In this document: positions 17,901 to 25,693 of the stretch, piece by piece | How positions within the stretch are numbered: the stretch's first letter is position 1 | Layout: the number at the start of each line of letters is the position of its first letter | Assembly: GCA_029264305.1 (NCBI GenBank) | Contig: JARICA010000019.1 | Span: 20,894-84,893, forward strand | DNA length: 64,000 nt | Direction of reading: 5' to 3' | Origin: Faecalimonas sp. | GTDB taxonomy: Bacteria; Bacillota; Clostridia; Lachnospirales; Lachnospiraceae | Made by a program: the position numbers and the translations under genes | The notes under the pieces: generated by a model | Told to the model about the DNA's origin: nothing | The model's database searches: none | The model's input: only the letters and a program-made list of their open reading frames with translations

Positions 17901-18590
17901 ATGAATATTTTAGTAGTTGATGATGAAAGAGAAATTGCAGATGTAGTTGAACTCTATTTGCAAAGTGATCAATATCATATTTATAAGTTTTACACAGGAC
18001 AAGAAGCATTGGATTGCATAACAAATACAAAAATAGATTTGGCACTTTTAGATGTAATGCTACCAGATATTGATGGATTTGAAATTTTGAAAAAAATTCG
18101 AGAAAAGTATACATTTCCAGTAATTATGCTTACAGCAAAAGTTGAGTATATGGATAAGATTACAGGGTTGACTTTAGGTGCGGATGATTATATTCCAAAA
18201 CCATTTAATCCACTTGAGTTAGTTGCTCGTGTAAAAGCCCAGTTAAGACGATATACGCAATATAATGATATGGGGAAAAATGAAGGAAATATCATTGATT
18301 TTGGTGCTGTATTTTTAAATAGAACTTCCCATGAATGTATTTATTACGATAAAGAATTGACGTTAACACCAATTGAATTTGATATTCTTTGGTTACTATG
18401 TGAAAATAGAGGGAGAGTAATCAGCTCTGAAGAGTTATTTAGAACAGTGTGGAAAGAACAGTATTATAAAAATAGTAATAATACAGTAATGGTTCATATT
18501 AGACATTTGAGAGAAAAAATGAGCGAGCCGACAGGTAAGTCGGATTTCATTAAAACCGTATGGGGAGTTGGATATAAAGTTGAGGAATAA
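17901..18590 (+). CDS. VanR-like response regulator
   Basis: 229 residues, OmpR family. The receiver domain has phospho-acceptor Asp near 51 (LLDVMLPDIDG), MLTAK and PKPFNPLELVARVKAQLRR (shown partly: PKPFNPLELVARV). The winged helix starts at LTPIEFDILWLL and ends VWGVGYKVEE. The wording of both halves is close to VanR of enterococcal vancomycin-resistance clusters. No vanH, ligase or vanX is in the neighbourhood, so a housekeeping envelope role is more likely than resistance. It overlaps the start of its kinase gene. Confidence 0.92.
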   Translation: MNILVVDDEREIADVVELYLQSDQYHIYKFYTGQEALDCITNTKIDLALLDVMLPDIDGFEILKKIREKYTFPVIMLTAKVEYMDKITGLTLGADDYIPKPFNPLELVARVKAQLRRYTQYNDMGKNEGNIIDFGAVFLNRTSHECIYYDKELTLTPIEFDILWLLCENRGRVISSEELFRTVWKEQYYKNSNNTVMVHIRHLREKMSEPTGKSDFIKTVWGVGYKVEE

Positions 18591-19770
18591 ATACCGAAAG
18601 TTAAAATTAAGTGTTTTATTACAGACTGTATTTGTGACAGCGTTGACAGTATTGGTGGGAACATTTCTTTTGAATTATGTTATCGATGGTATATATAATG
18701 AAAGTTTTGGGAAAATTTTCGTAGATGTACTGATGAATATGGGAGTGGAAAGAGAAACTGCAATACATTGGTATTGGAAGTTTATCGGAAATAATAAAGA
18801 CTTGTTTATGATGGTAGGTTTTTTATCTTTATTTGCTCTATTATTTTATATTGCTCTATCAAAAATGACAAATTATCTTCATCAAATTGAAGAAGGAATT
18901 GAAAATATTATTTCGGATTCTACGGAGCCAGTACATTTGATTACAGAATTACATCCTATTGAAAAGCGACTGAATGAAATTAAAGAAACCCTAAAGAAAA
19001 GAGAAATGGAAGCAATTGAAGCAGAAAATCGGAAAAATGATTTAGTGGTTTTTCTTGCACATGATTTAAAAACGCCATTAACTTCAATTGTAGCATATTT
19101 AAGCATGATTGATTCCCATCCAGAAATGTCAGAAGAAGAGAGAGCGAGATATACACATATTTCGTTGGAAAAGGCAATGCGACTGGGAGAACTAATTAGT
19201 GAATTTTTTGAAATTACAAGATTTAATTTACAAAATATTGAATTAGAAAAAGTGGAATTAAATTTAAGTATGATGTTAGAACAGTTGGCAGATGAATTGT
19301 ATGGAGTTTTACGAGAAAAAAATCTTTTGTGTAAAGTATATACAGAAGAAAATCTTGTCGTTGAGGGAGATCCTGACAAGTTGGCAAGGGTATTTGATAA
19401 TATTTTGAGAAATGCTATTACATATTGTTATCCAGATACTCTTATAGAGATCAAGGCAAAAGATACAGATGATTATATTGAGATTGTATTTATTAATAGA
19501 GGTAAACAAATTCCGCCAGAAAAATTAGATAGATTGTTTGAAAAATTTTATCGTGTAGATAATGCTAGGTCAAGTTCTACAGGCGGTGCTGGATTAGGAT
19601 TAGCGATTGCAAAAGAAATTGTAGAGTTACATTCAGGGACAATATGCGCAGAAAGTAATGAAGAGCAAACAAAATTTATTGTGAGTTTACCGAAAGGGGA
19701 AAAAGATGAAGTTTATTCATATAGCAGACGTGCACTTGGGGGCAAAGGCAGACGCAGGAAAAAAGTATAG
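18580..19770 (+). CDS. VanS-like sensor histidine kinase
   Basis: About 396 residues if started at TTG 18580 (MRNKYRKLKL); TTG 18568 is the alternative and abuts the GGGGAG site. No ATG or GTG start lies at the N-terminus. Two transmembrane helices (about 10-33 and 68-88) flank a short external loop of about 35 residues. HisKA is at about 161 (FLAHDLKTPLTSIVAYL), followed by GDPDKLARVFDNILRNA and the G box STGGAGLGLAIAKEI. The order and wording are strikingly VanS-like. The C-terminal 20 residues (SYSRRALGGKGRRRKKV) are basic and overlap the next gene. Confidence 0.9.
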   Translation: MRNKYRKLKLSVLLQTVFVTALTVLVGTFLLNYVIDGIYNESFGKIFVDVLMNMGVERETAIHWYWKFIGNNKDLFMMVGFLSLFALLFYIALSKMTNYLHQIEEGIENIISDSTEPVHLITELHPIEKRLNEIKETLKKREMEAIEAENRKNDLVVFLAHDLKTPLTSIVAYLSMIDSHPEMSEEERARYTHISLEKAMRLGELISEFFEITRFNLQNIELEKVELNLSMMLEQLADELYGVLREKNLLCKVYTEENLVVEGDPDKLARVFDNILRNAITYCYPDTLIEIKAKDTDDYIEIVFINRGKQIPPEKLDRLFEKFYRVDNARSSSTGGAGLGLAIAKEIVELHSGTICAESNEEQTKFIVSLPKGEKDEVYSYSRRALGGKGRRRKKV

Positions 19771-20761
19771 TGCAAATCGTGGGAATGAAATTTGGGAAAG
19801 TTTTGCAAAAGTGATTGAGATATGTGAACAAAAAGAAATAAATTTATTGCTTATATCTGGGGATTTGTTTCATAGGCAACCACTGTTACGAGAATTGAAG
19901 GAAGTGGATTACCTTTTTTCTAAATTAACAACAACGAAGGTTGTCTTTATAGCAGGAAATCATGATTATGTTAAGTGGAATTCATACTATAGGACATTTC
20001 GATGGAGTAAAAATGTATTTCCACTTTTGAGTGATCGATTAAGTTGTATAGAATTTCCAGAGTATGATACAGCTATTTATGGTTTTAGTTATTATCAGAG
20101 AGAAATTACAGATAGAAAATATGCAAAAGCAAATGCTTGGAAGAAGCAAAAAAATGAAATTCTTTTAGCACATGGAGGAGATGAGAAACACATCCCAATT
20201 AATAGAAACGAATTGATTTCTTTAGGATATGATTACATTGCACTAGGACATATACACAAACCTATGACTATTGAAAAAAATAGAATAGTTTATCCAGGGG
20301 CACTAGAGCCTATTGATAAAAATGATGTAGGTGTACATGGGTATATAGAAGGACAGATTAAAGGTGGTGTGGTTACAACAAGATTTGTGCCATTTGCTTT
20401 ACGAGAATATGTGCACATGTGTTTAGAAATAGATGAGACTGTAACGAATATGCAGTTGAGAGAAATTATAAAAATATCTATAGAAAAACGGGGAATAAAA
20501 AATATGTATAAAATTATTCTTAAAGGGTTTAGAAATGCAGATATTGAATTTGATGTTTCTAATACCGATCCGTTTGGAAATATTTTAGAAATTGTTGATA
20601 AGACAAAACCGGCATATCACTTTGAAGAGTTGAAAGAGAAAAATAAGGACAATTTACTTGGAAAGTATATTGAAAGTATGGGAAATTGTGAATTAGATAG
20701 TTTAGAATATATGGCTCTTTATGAAGGAGTGTCGGCACTTTTGGAAACAAAGAAGGGATAA
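19706..20761 (+). CDS. SbcD/YhaO-like DNA repair metallophosphoesterase
   Basis: 351 residues. The N-terminal calcineurin-type phosphoesterase motifs are complete: DVHLG, SGDLFH, GNHDY, AHGGD and GHIHKP. This gives the two-metal nuclease site of SbcD/Mre11 proteins. Start ATG 19706 is fixed by the DVHLG motif at residue 8 and by GGGGAAAAAG upstream, so the gene really begins 65 bases inside the kinase ORF. The length and partner gene resemble YhaO rather than full SbcD. It should form a complex with the SbcC-like ATPase encoded seven bases downstream. Confidence 0.9.
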   Translation: MKFIHIADVHLGAKADAGKKYSANRGNEIWESFAKVIEICEQKEINLLLISGDLFHRQPLLRELKEVDYLFSKLTTTKVVFIAGNHDYVKWNSYYRTFRWSKNVFPLLSDRLSCIEFPEYDTAIYGFSYYQREITDRKYAKANAWKKQKNEILLAHGGDEKHIPINRNELISLGYDYIALGHIHKPMTIEKNRIVYPGALEPIDKNDVGVHGYIEGQIKGGVVTTRFVPFALREYVHMCLEIDETVTNMQLREIIKISIEKRGIKNMYKIILKGFRNADIEFDVSNTDPFGNILEIVDKTKPAYHFEELKEKNKDNLLGKYIESMGNCELDSLEYMALYEGVSALLETKKG

Positions 20762-20768
20762 CAAAGGA

Positions 20769-22256
20769 ATGAAGTTACTGGAAACCATTATAAAAAACTT
20801 TGGGAAAATTTCAGGGAAATCATGGAAATTTACAGAAGGAATAAATGTGATATATGGTGAAAATGAATCTGGAAAGACAACTTTGTATACATTTATTAAA
20901 AGTATGTTTTTTGGTTTGGAACGAGGGAGAGGACGAGCATCTTTAAATGATGAGTTTAGTCAGTATGAACCCTGGGAAAACCCTAATTTTTATGCAGGAA
21001 TATTACGTTTTTCATGTGGAAATAGAAAATTTCGTCTAGAACGAAATTTTGATAAATATTCTAAAAGTGTAAATCTGATTTGTGAAGATGATGGAGAAGA
21101 GCTATCTGTGGAAAAAGGAGATCTGCAAATTCTCCTTGAAGGACAAACATTGGATATGTTTGAAAATACAGTTTCTATAGGACAATTGAAGGCTAAGACA
21201 GATCAAAGTCTTGCAAGCAGACTTCAAGACTATGCTACGAATTATTATACAACAGGCGATGGAGAAATCCATTTAGAGGAAGCGTTGAAATATTTAAATA
21301 ATAAAAAGAAAGAAATAGAGAAACAATTTAAAGAAGAATTAATAAAAGTAGATAGAAAACGTGAAGAGGTTGCCTTAGAATCATCTTATGTTTGGAGAGA
21401 TATTCATAAAATAGAACAGAAATTAGAAGCAATAGATGAAGAAATTAAAGTAAAAGAATTACAAGAAAAGAAGAAAGAGGAAAAACCTAAATGGAGAGTG
21501 CATCCTATGGAAGTACTTGGCATTTTAGTTTGTTTTATGGCCATTATTATTTTTATTCCTCGTCCTTGGAATTATCTTATTGTAATTGTGGGAGCTTTGG
21601 CAGAAGGGATTTATATTTGGAATAGAATGAAAGAAGGCGGAAAAAACGAGGAAGATATTGAAAATGAAAATACCATTCGAAAATTGCGCTGGGAAAGAAA
21701 TCATGTTTTTGAGGAACTAAAAGAAAAGCAAGTGCAACATAGTAATCTTGAAGAACAGTTGGAAGAATTACAAGAAGAAAACGAAGAGCATAAGGATTGG
21801 AAACGAAAAAAAGAGGCAATTGATTTGGCTGCCGCAAAATTAGTTGAAGTTTCAAAATGTATGCAAAAAAGTCTAGGACAGGTATTAAATGAAAAAACTT
21901 CTGAGATTATTCAGCAGATCACAGGTGGAAAATATAAGCGTTTGCTTATAGAGGATAATTTGAAAATAAGTTTATTGACAGAAGAGAAAAAGATTCCTAT
22001 TGAAAGAGTAAGTCGGGGAACGATAGAGCAAATTTACTTTGCATTGCGTATGGCATCTATTGAAATTATGACAGAAGAAGATTTTCCAGTTATTTTAGAT
22101 GAAACATTTGCATTTTATGATGAAAAGAGATTACAGTATACTTTGAAATGGTTATCAGAAAATAAAAAGCAGGTGTTATTATTTACCTGTCAGAAACGAG
22201 AAGAAGAATTATTAGAAAAAATGGGAATTTCATATACACATCATGAATGTAGATAA
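20769..22256 (+). CDS. SbcC/YhaN-like AAA ATPase with a membrane hairpin
   Basis: About 495 residues. ATG 20769 (MKLLETIIKNFGK) is chosen over the track start because AAGGGA lies nine bases before it and the Walker A follows at about residue 29 (YGENESGKTT). A coiled coil runs from about 165-240 and again from 300-370. Between them are two hydrophobic helices (VLGILVCFMAIIIFIP and LIVIVGALAEGIYIW). Signature and Walker B segments are at the end (RVSRGTIEQIYFALR, FPVILDETFAFYDE). It is much shorter than SbcC or Rad50. It probably tethers an SbcCD-like nuclease to the membrane, as inferred for YhaN. Confidence 0.88.
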   Translation: MKLLETIIKNFGKISGKSWKFTEGINVIYGENESGKTTLYTFIKSMFFGLERGRGRASLNDEFSQYEPWENPNFYAGILRFSCGNRKFRLERNFDKYSKSVNLICEDDGEELSVEKGDLQILLEGQTLDMFENTVSIGQLKAKTDQSLASRLQDYATNYYTTGDGEIHLEEALKYLNNKKKEIEKQFKEELIKVDRKREEVALESSYVWRDIHKIEQKLEAIDEEIKVKELQEKKKEEKPKWRVHPMEVLGILVCFMAIIIFIPRPWNYLIVIVGALAEGIYIWNRMKEGGKNEEDIENENTIRKLRWERNHVFEELKEKQVQHSNLEEQLEELQEENEEHKDWKRKKEAIDLAAAKLVEVSKCMQKSLGQVLNEKTSEIIQQITGGKYKRLLIEDNLKISLLTEEKKIPIERVSRGTIEQIYFALRMASIEIMTEEDFPVILDETFAFYDEKRLQYTLKWLSENKKQVLLFTCQKREEELLEKMGISYTHHECR

Positions 22257-22257
22257 T

Positions 22258-22287
22258 AAAAAGATTGCACTTTTGTGCAATCTTTTT
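22258..22287. terminator. bidirectional terminator
   Basis: AAAAAGATTGCAC/GTGCAATCTTTTT over a 4-base loop, between the convergent sbcC-like and prs genes. Confidence 0.88.
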
Positions 22288-22306
22288 ATTATCTATTCTA
22301 TTAGAT

Positions 22307-23491
22307 TTAGATACGTTCTCCGTTACGATACTTTTCAACTATATGTTGAATACGTTCGTTTGGACTTAAAATAGAACTTAAAGAACCATCATGATTTAAT
22401 GTATCGATAACTAAAGCAATATATTTGCTCATATCACAGTTAATATAATATGGTTTACTTAATAATTCAGGTGTTTGATAAATTAAGTTTGTTGTTAAAA
22501 TACCATGAATAATACCGTCTTCATATGCTTTATCAAATTTAGCAAGACCATTTGTAAATAAACCAAATGTTGCAGCAGCAAAGATACGTTTGGCTTTTCT
22601 TCGTTTCAATTCAGTCGCAACATCAATAATACTATCACCAGAAGAAATCATATCATCAATGATAATAACATCTTTTCCTTCTACATCAGAACCTAAAAAT
22701 TCATGTGCAACAATAGGATTACGTCCATCTACGATTTGTGTGTAATCGCGACGTTTATAAAACATACCCATATCAAGACCAAGAACGTTTGCAAGGTAAA
22801 CAGCACGGCTTGTACCACCTTCATCAGGGCTAATTGCCATCATATGTTTGCTATCAATTTGTAAATCAGGAACTGCACGCAAAAGTCCTTTAACAAATTG
22901 ATAAGTTGGACGAATTGTTTCAAATCCACTAAGTGGAATTGCATTTTGTACACGAGGGTCATGCGCATCAAATGTAATAATGTTATCTACACCCATGTAA
23001 ACAAGTTCTTGTAAAGCAAGAGCACAGTCTAATGATTCTCGACTACTTCTCTTGTGTTGGCGGCTTTCGTAAAGGAATGGCATAATAACATTGATGCGAC
23101 GTCCTTTTCCACCAATTGCAGCAATAATTCTTTTTAAGTTTTGGAAATGATCATCAGGTGACATATGATTTTTATGACCTGAAAGAGAGTAAGTTAAACT
23201 ATAATTACAAACATCAACCATAAGATATAAATCTTTACCTCTTACAGATTCATTGATAATTCCTTTTGCTTCTCCAGAACCAAAACGTGGAACTTTTGCA
23301 TCAATAAGGTAAGAGTCTTTTTTGTATCCTGTGAAAACTTCAGATGTAGATATATCTAGCGTGCTTTCATTACGCCATTTTACAAGATAATCATTTACCT
23401 TATTTCCTAGTGCTTGGCAGCCATCAACAGCAATAATACCAAGAGCTCCTACAGGGATGTTTTCTAAGTTGCGTTCTTTTCGGTGTAACAT
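22307..23491 (-). CDS. prs: ribose-phosphate diphosphokinase, long form
   Basis: Makes PRPP from ribose 5-phosphate and ATP for purine, pyrimidine, His and Trp synthesis. At 394 residues it is about 75 longer than the usual 315-320, with extra sequence at the N-terminus and in the first half. Motifs: MPFLYESRQHKRSSRESLDC (ATP loop, partly shown: YESRQHKR), TFDAHDP, SPDEGGTSRA and the PRPP loop IIIDDMISSGDSI. Its ATG overlaps the dnaI stop as TAATG, so it is translationally coupled to the primosome genes. Long Prs proteins of this type occur in Lachnospiraceae. Confidence 0.95.
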   Translation of the reverse strand: MLHRKERNLENIPVGALGIIAVDGCQALGNKVNDYLVKWRNESTLDISTSEVFTGYKKDSYLIDAKVPRFGSGEAKGIINESVRGKDLYLMVDVCNYSLTYSLSGHKNHMSPDDHFQNLKRIIAAIGGKGRRINVIMPFLYESRQHKRSSRESLDCALALQELVYMGVDNIITFDAHDPRVQNAIPLSGFETIRPTYQFVKGLLRAVPDLQIDSKHMMAISPDEGGTSRAVYLANVLGLDMGMFYKRRDYTQIVDGRNPIVAHEFLGSDVEGKDVIIIDDMISSGDSIIDVATELKRRKAKRIFAAATFGLFTNGLAKFDKAYEDGIIHGILTTNLIYQTPELLSKPYYINCDMSKYIALVIDTLNHDGSLSSILSPNERIQHIVEKYRNGERI

Positions 23492-24486
23492 TAGTTTGCC
23501 TCCATATTCATTAGTTTCTTCTTTAGGCGAATATCATCGCCTATAAGTTTTAAAAGTTTGTAGTTACTTGTAATGCGTGAGAATGTACGCTGTGAATAAT
23601 AATCTGAAAAAGTTTCCAATGCAAGATTTGTTGAAATAATTGTAGATTTTTTTTTCAGAAGGCGTTCATTCAAGCATAAAAATAATTGTGAAGTAGTAAA
23701 TGAATTAGATAATTCAGTTCCTAAATCATCAATAATTAGCAAATCACAGTCGAAGATATGAGAATTCATCACTTCGGCAGTTTCATCTCTTCCGAATTTA
23801 CTTTTTTCAAAGATGTTAAAAAGTTCAAATGCAGTAAAATAAATTACAGAATGAGATTTATCAATAAGTTCTTTTGCGATGCAGTTCGAGAGAAACGTTT
23901 TTCCTACCCCTGTATCTCCATAGAGAAACAGGTTTTCAAAATTTTCATTAAAATTTTCTACAAACTCAAGACAAGTTTGATAAGCTTTTTTAATAGCGGT
24001 CAATGAGGATAGACCACTTTTTGCATCAACAAAATTATCAGAATAGTAATCAAAAGAAAAAGTATCAAAATTTTCTTTTTTTAGAATCTCTTTCAGATTA
24101 GATTGGGTATATAAAAGATCAATAGTTGCTTGTCTAAAGCAAATACATTTTTCGTTACCAATATAACCTGTATCTTTGCACAATGCACATTCATAAACAG
24201 GTTCAAGATAATTTTCTGGATATCCATTTTTTATAAGTAAATCCGATTTTTCTTGACAAAGAGTATTTAATTGTACACGAAACTCTTCTAAAGCGTGAAT
24301 ATCTCCATCAAGAAACTTACGGGCATATTTTACTCCAAGCATAGAAATAGAATCCTCAAGGTTCTTAAACTTGGGAATCTTTTCATAAATTTCATTATAG
24401 CGTTTCGTTAAAATATTTTGACTATGTAACTGCTTCTGTTCATAGTTACGCATAATCATATCATGTTGAGCGTTTTTTAATGCCAC
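23491..24486 (-). CDS. DnaI/DnaC-like helicase loader ATPase
   Basis: 331 residues. Loads the replicative helicase during initiation and restart. An N-terminal helical region is followed by a zinc-type cluster (YECALCKDTG...KCICF), then an AAA+ core with Walker A GDTGVGKTFL and Walker B LLIIDDLGTE. An Arg-rich C-terminus (YSQRTFSRITSNY) supplies sensor residues. It starts with GTG 24486, supported by AAAGGAGAG six bases upstream. It lies 15 bases after dnaD and overlaps prs. The zinc-bearing N-terminus is as in B. subtilis DnaI. Confidence 0.9.
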   Translation of the reverse strand: MALKNAQHDMIMRNYEQKQLHSQNILTKRYNEIYEKIPKFKNLEDSISMLGVKYARKFLDGDIHALEEFRVQLNTLCQEKSDLLIKNGYPENYLEPVYECALCKDTGYIGNEKCICFRQATIDLLYTQSNLKEILKKENFDTFSFDYYSDNFVDAKSGLSSLTAIKKAYQTCLEFVENFNENFENLFLYGDTGVGKTFLSNCIAKELIDKSHSVIYFTAFELFNIFEKSKFGRDETAEVMNSHIFDCDLLIIDDLGTELSNSFTTSQLFLCLNERLLKKKSTIISTNLALETFSDYYSQRTFSRITSNYKLLKLIGDDIRLKKKLMNMEAN

Positions 24487-24501
24487 GATACTCTCCTTTA
24501 A

Positions 24502-25554
24502 TTATTGATTTAAAAGTTGTTTTTCCAAAGAATCATAATCATAAGTACGACCTTCAAAGTTGTTAAATTTATTCTTTACAACAGGTCTTGTCTCTGCTCT
24601 TCTATGAATTACTGTTTGTCTATGAGCAGAATCTAGGCGTTGTAAATCAGCAAGATGATGCACGTTGGACGTAATCCATTTTTTTAAAATAGAATCGGTA
24701 TATTCAAAACTTGGTTGGTGCAGTTTTGCCATTGTGCGATTACATGCTTCGATGATTAAATCTAGAGTAAATCCATATTCTTCTGTCCATTTTTTGATAT
24801 AAGCTAATTCTGGTGCGGCAGCAGAACGTCCTTTAATTCCAAAAGCATTTAAAATTGAATAGCAGTTTTTGTTATAAAATTTTGAACTATTTCTTGCTTC
24901 TTCTACCGTTGTGATATTTTCTTCTGACCATGCAAGAGCTACTTTTTGAATATAATGGATACTTTTGTGTCCATTTTCCACACAGTATTCAATTAGGTAT
25001 TCTACAAGTTCTGCAGAAAAATGCAAGTTGTCATAAAAATAAGTGATGGATTCAATATCTGTTGCTGATAATGTTTTTCCAAGATACTGTTCAGCAATAA
25101 ATAACAAAGATTTTAATTCTTTCCGATTCTTAACTTGTTCAATATTAGAATTCTTTGTAGAAGGTTTTTCCTCGGTAAGTTTTTCAGGTATAACAATTGG
25201 TGTTGGTTCAGTAATAGGAGTGAGTTCTTCAATAGTACTTTCATTCTCCGTCTCAGTTGGTATACCACCTACGTTAATACTGTCAATTTCGTTATTAGAA
25301 GTATAAGTAAGAGTAATCAATCCTTCTTTTTCCCAGTATTTTAAAGCACGCAAAATATCCTTTTCTGTATTCTCAAGGCAATCAGCAATAGTAGAGATTG
25401 TCACAGTGGTACATGGATTTTGCAAATGACGAAGCAATAGCAGATACACTTTCACATATTCGCCATTTGCACGTGCCATATAATTATCTATAAAATCATT
25501 TTCAATACATGTAGAATTCATCTGAAGATGATTGTGTAATTTTAATGCTTTCAT
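24502..25554 (-). CDS. DnaD-domain replication initiation protein
   Basis: 350 residues. An N-terminal winged helix (MKALKLHNHLQMNSTCIEND to about 90, with TVTISTIADCLENTEKDILR) is followed by a low-complexity acidic/Pro linker (about 100-140). Two DnaD/DnaB_2-type domains come next (EQYLGKTLSATDIESITYFY and KKWTEEYGFTLDLIIEACNR). The C-terminus has VVKNKFNNFEGRTYDYDSLE. Such proteins remodel DNA and recruit the helicase loader, here encoded next door. First gene of the dnaD-dnaI-prs operon. Start ATG 25554 follows AAGGGG. Confidence 0.92.
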   Translation of the reverse strand: MKALKLHNHLQMNSTCIENDFIDNYMARANGEYVKVYLLLLRHLQNPCTTVTISTIADCLENTEKDILRALKYWEKEGLITLTYTSNNEIDSINVGGIPTETENESTIEELTPITEPTPIVIPEKLTEEKPSTKNSNIEQVKNRKELKSLLFIAEQYLGKTLSATDIESITYFYDNLHFSAELVEYLIEYCVENGHKSIHYIQKVALAWSEENITTVEEARNSSKFYNKNCYSILNAFGIKGRSAAAPELAYIKKWTEEYGFTLDLIIEACNRTMAKLHQPSFEYTDSILKKWITSNVHHLADLQRLDSAHRQTVIHRRAETRPVVKNKFNNFEGRTYDYDSLEKQLLNQ

Positions 25555-25602
25555 TGTATCTTTACCCCTTCAAAAAGTAAGTTCTTCTTCGTTCGTATGC
25601 GT

Positions 25603-25630
25603 ATTATAACACTATATTAGCATAGGACAA
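25603..25630 (-). promoter_or_regulatory. promoter of dnaD-dnaI-prs
   Basis: Minus-strand TTGTCC (25625-25630), a 16-bp spacer and TATAAT (25603-25608), about 50 bases before the dnaD start. Confidence 0.65.
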
Positions 25631-25660
25631 AGAACTTTTCGGTGGAAAACTTAGCTTTTT

Positions 25661-25693
25661 TGTGGATAAAAAAAATGTGGATAATGTGGATAA
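25661..25693 (-). promoter_or_regulatory. cluster of three perfect DnaA boxes
   Basis: TTATCCACA occurs three times on the minus strand (25661-25669, 25676-25684, 25685-25693), the last two with no gap. A weaker TTTCCACAT-like match follows at about 25697. The cluster sits about 30 bases upstream of the -35 of the dnaD operon and exactly at the 3' end of murC. Confidence 0.8.

Noticed and set aside
17901-19770. Vancomycin resistance cluster
   Set aside because: Only VanR/VanS-like genes are present; no D-lactate dehydrogenase, ligase or D,D-dipeptidase gene follows.
25661-25693. Chromosomal origin of replication
   Set aside because: Three DnaA boxes are too few, and dnaA, dnaN and a clear AT-rich unwinding element with flanking origin genes are missing.
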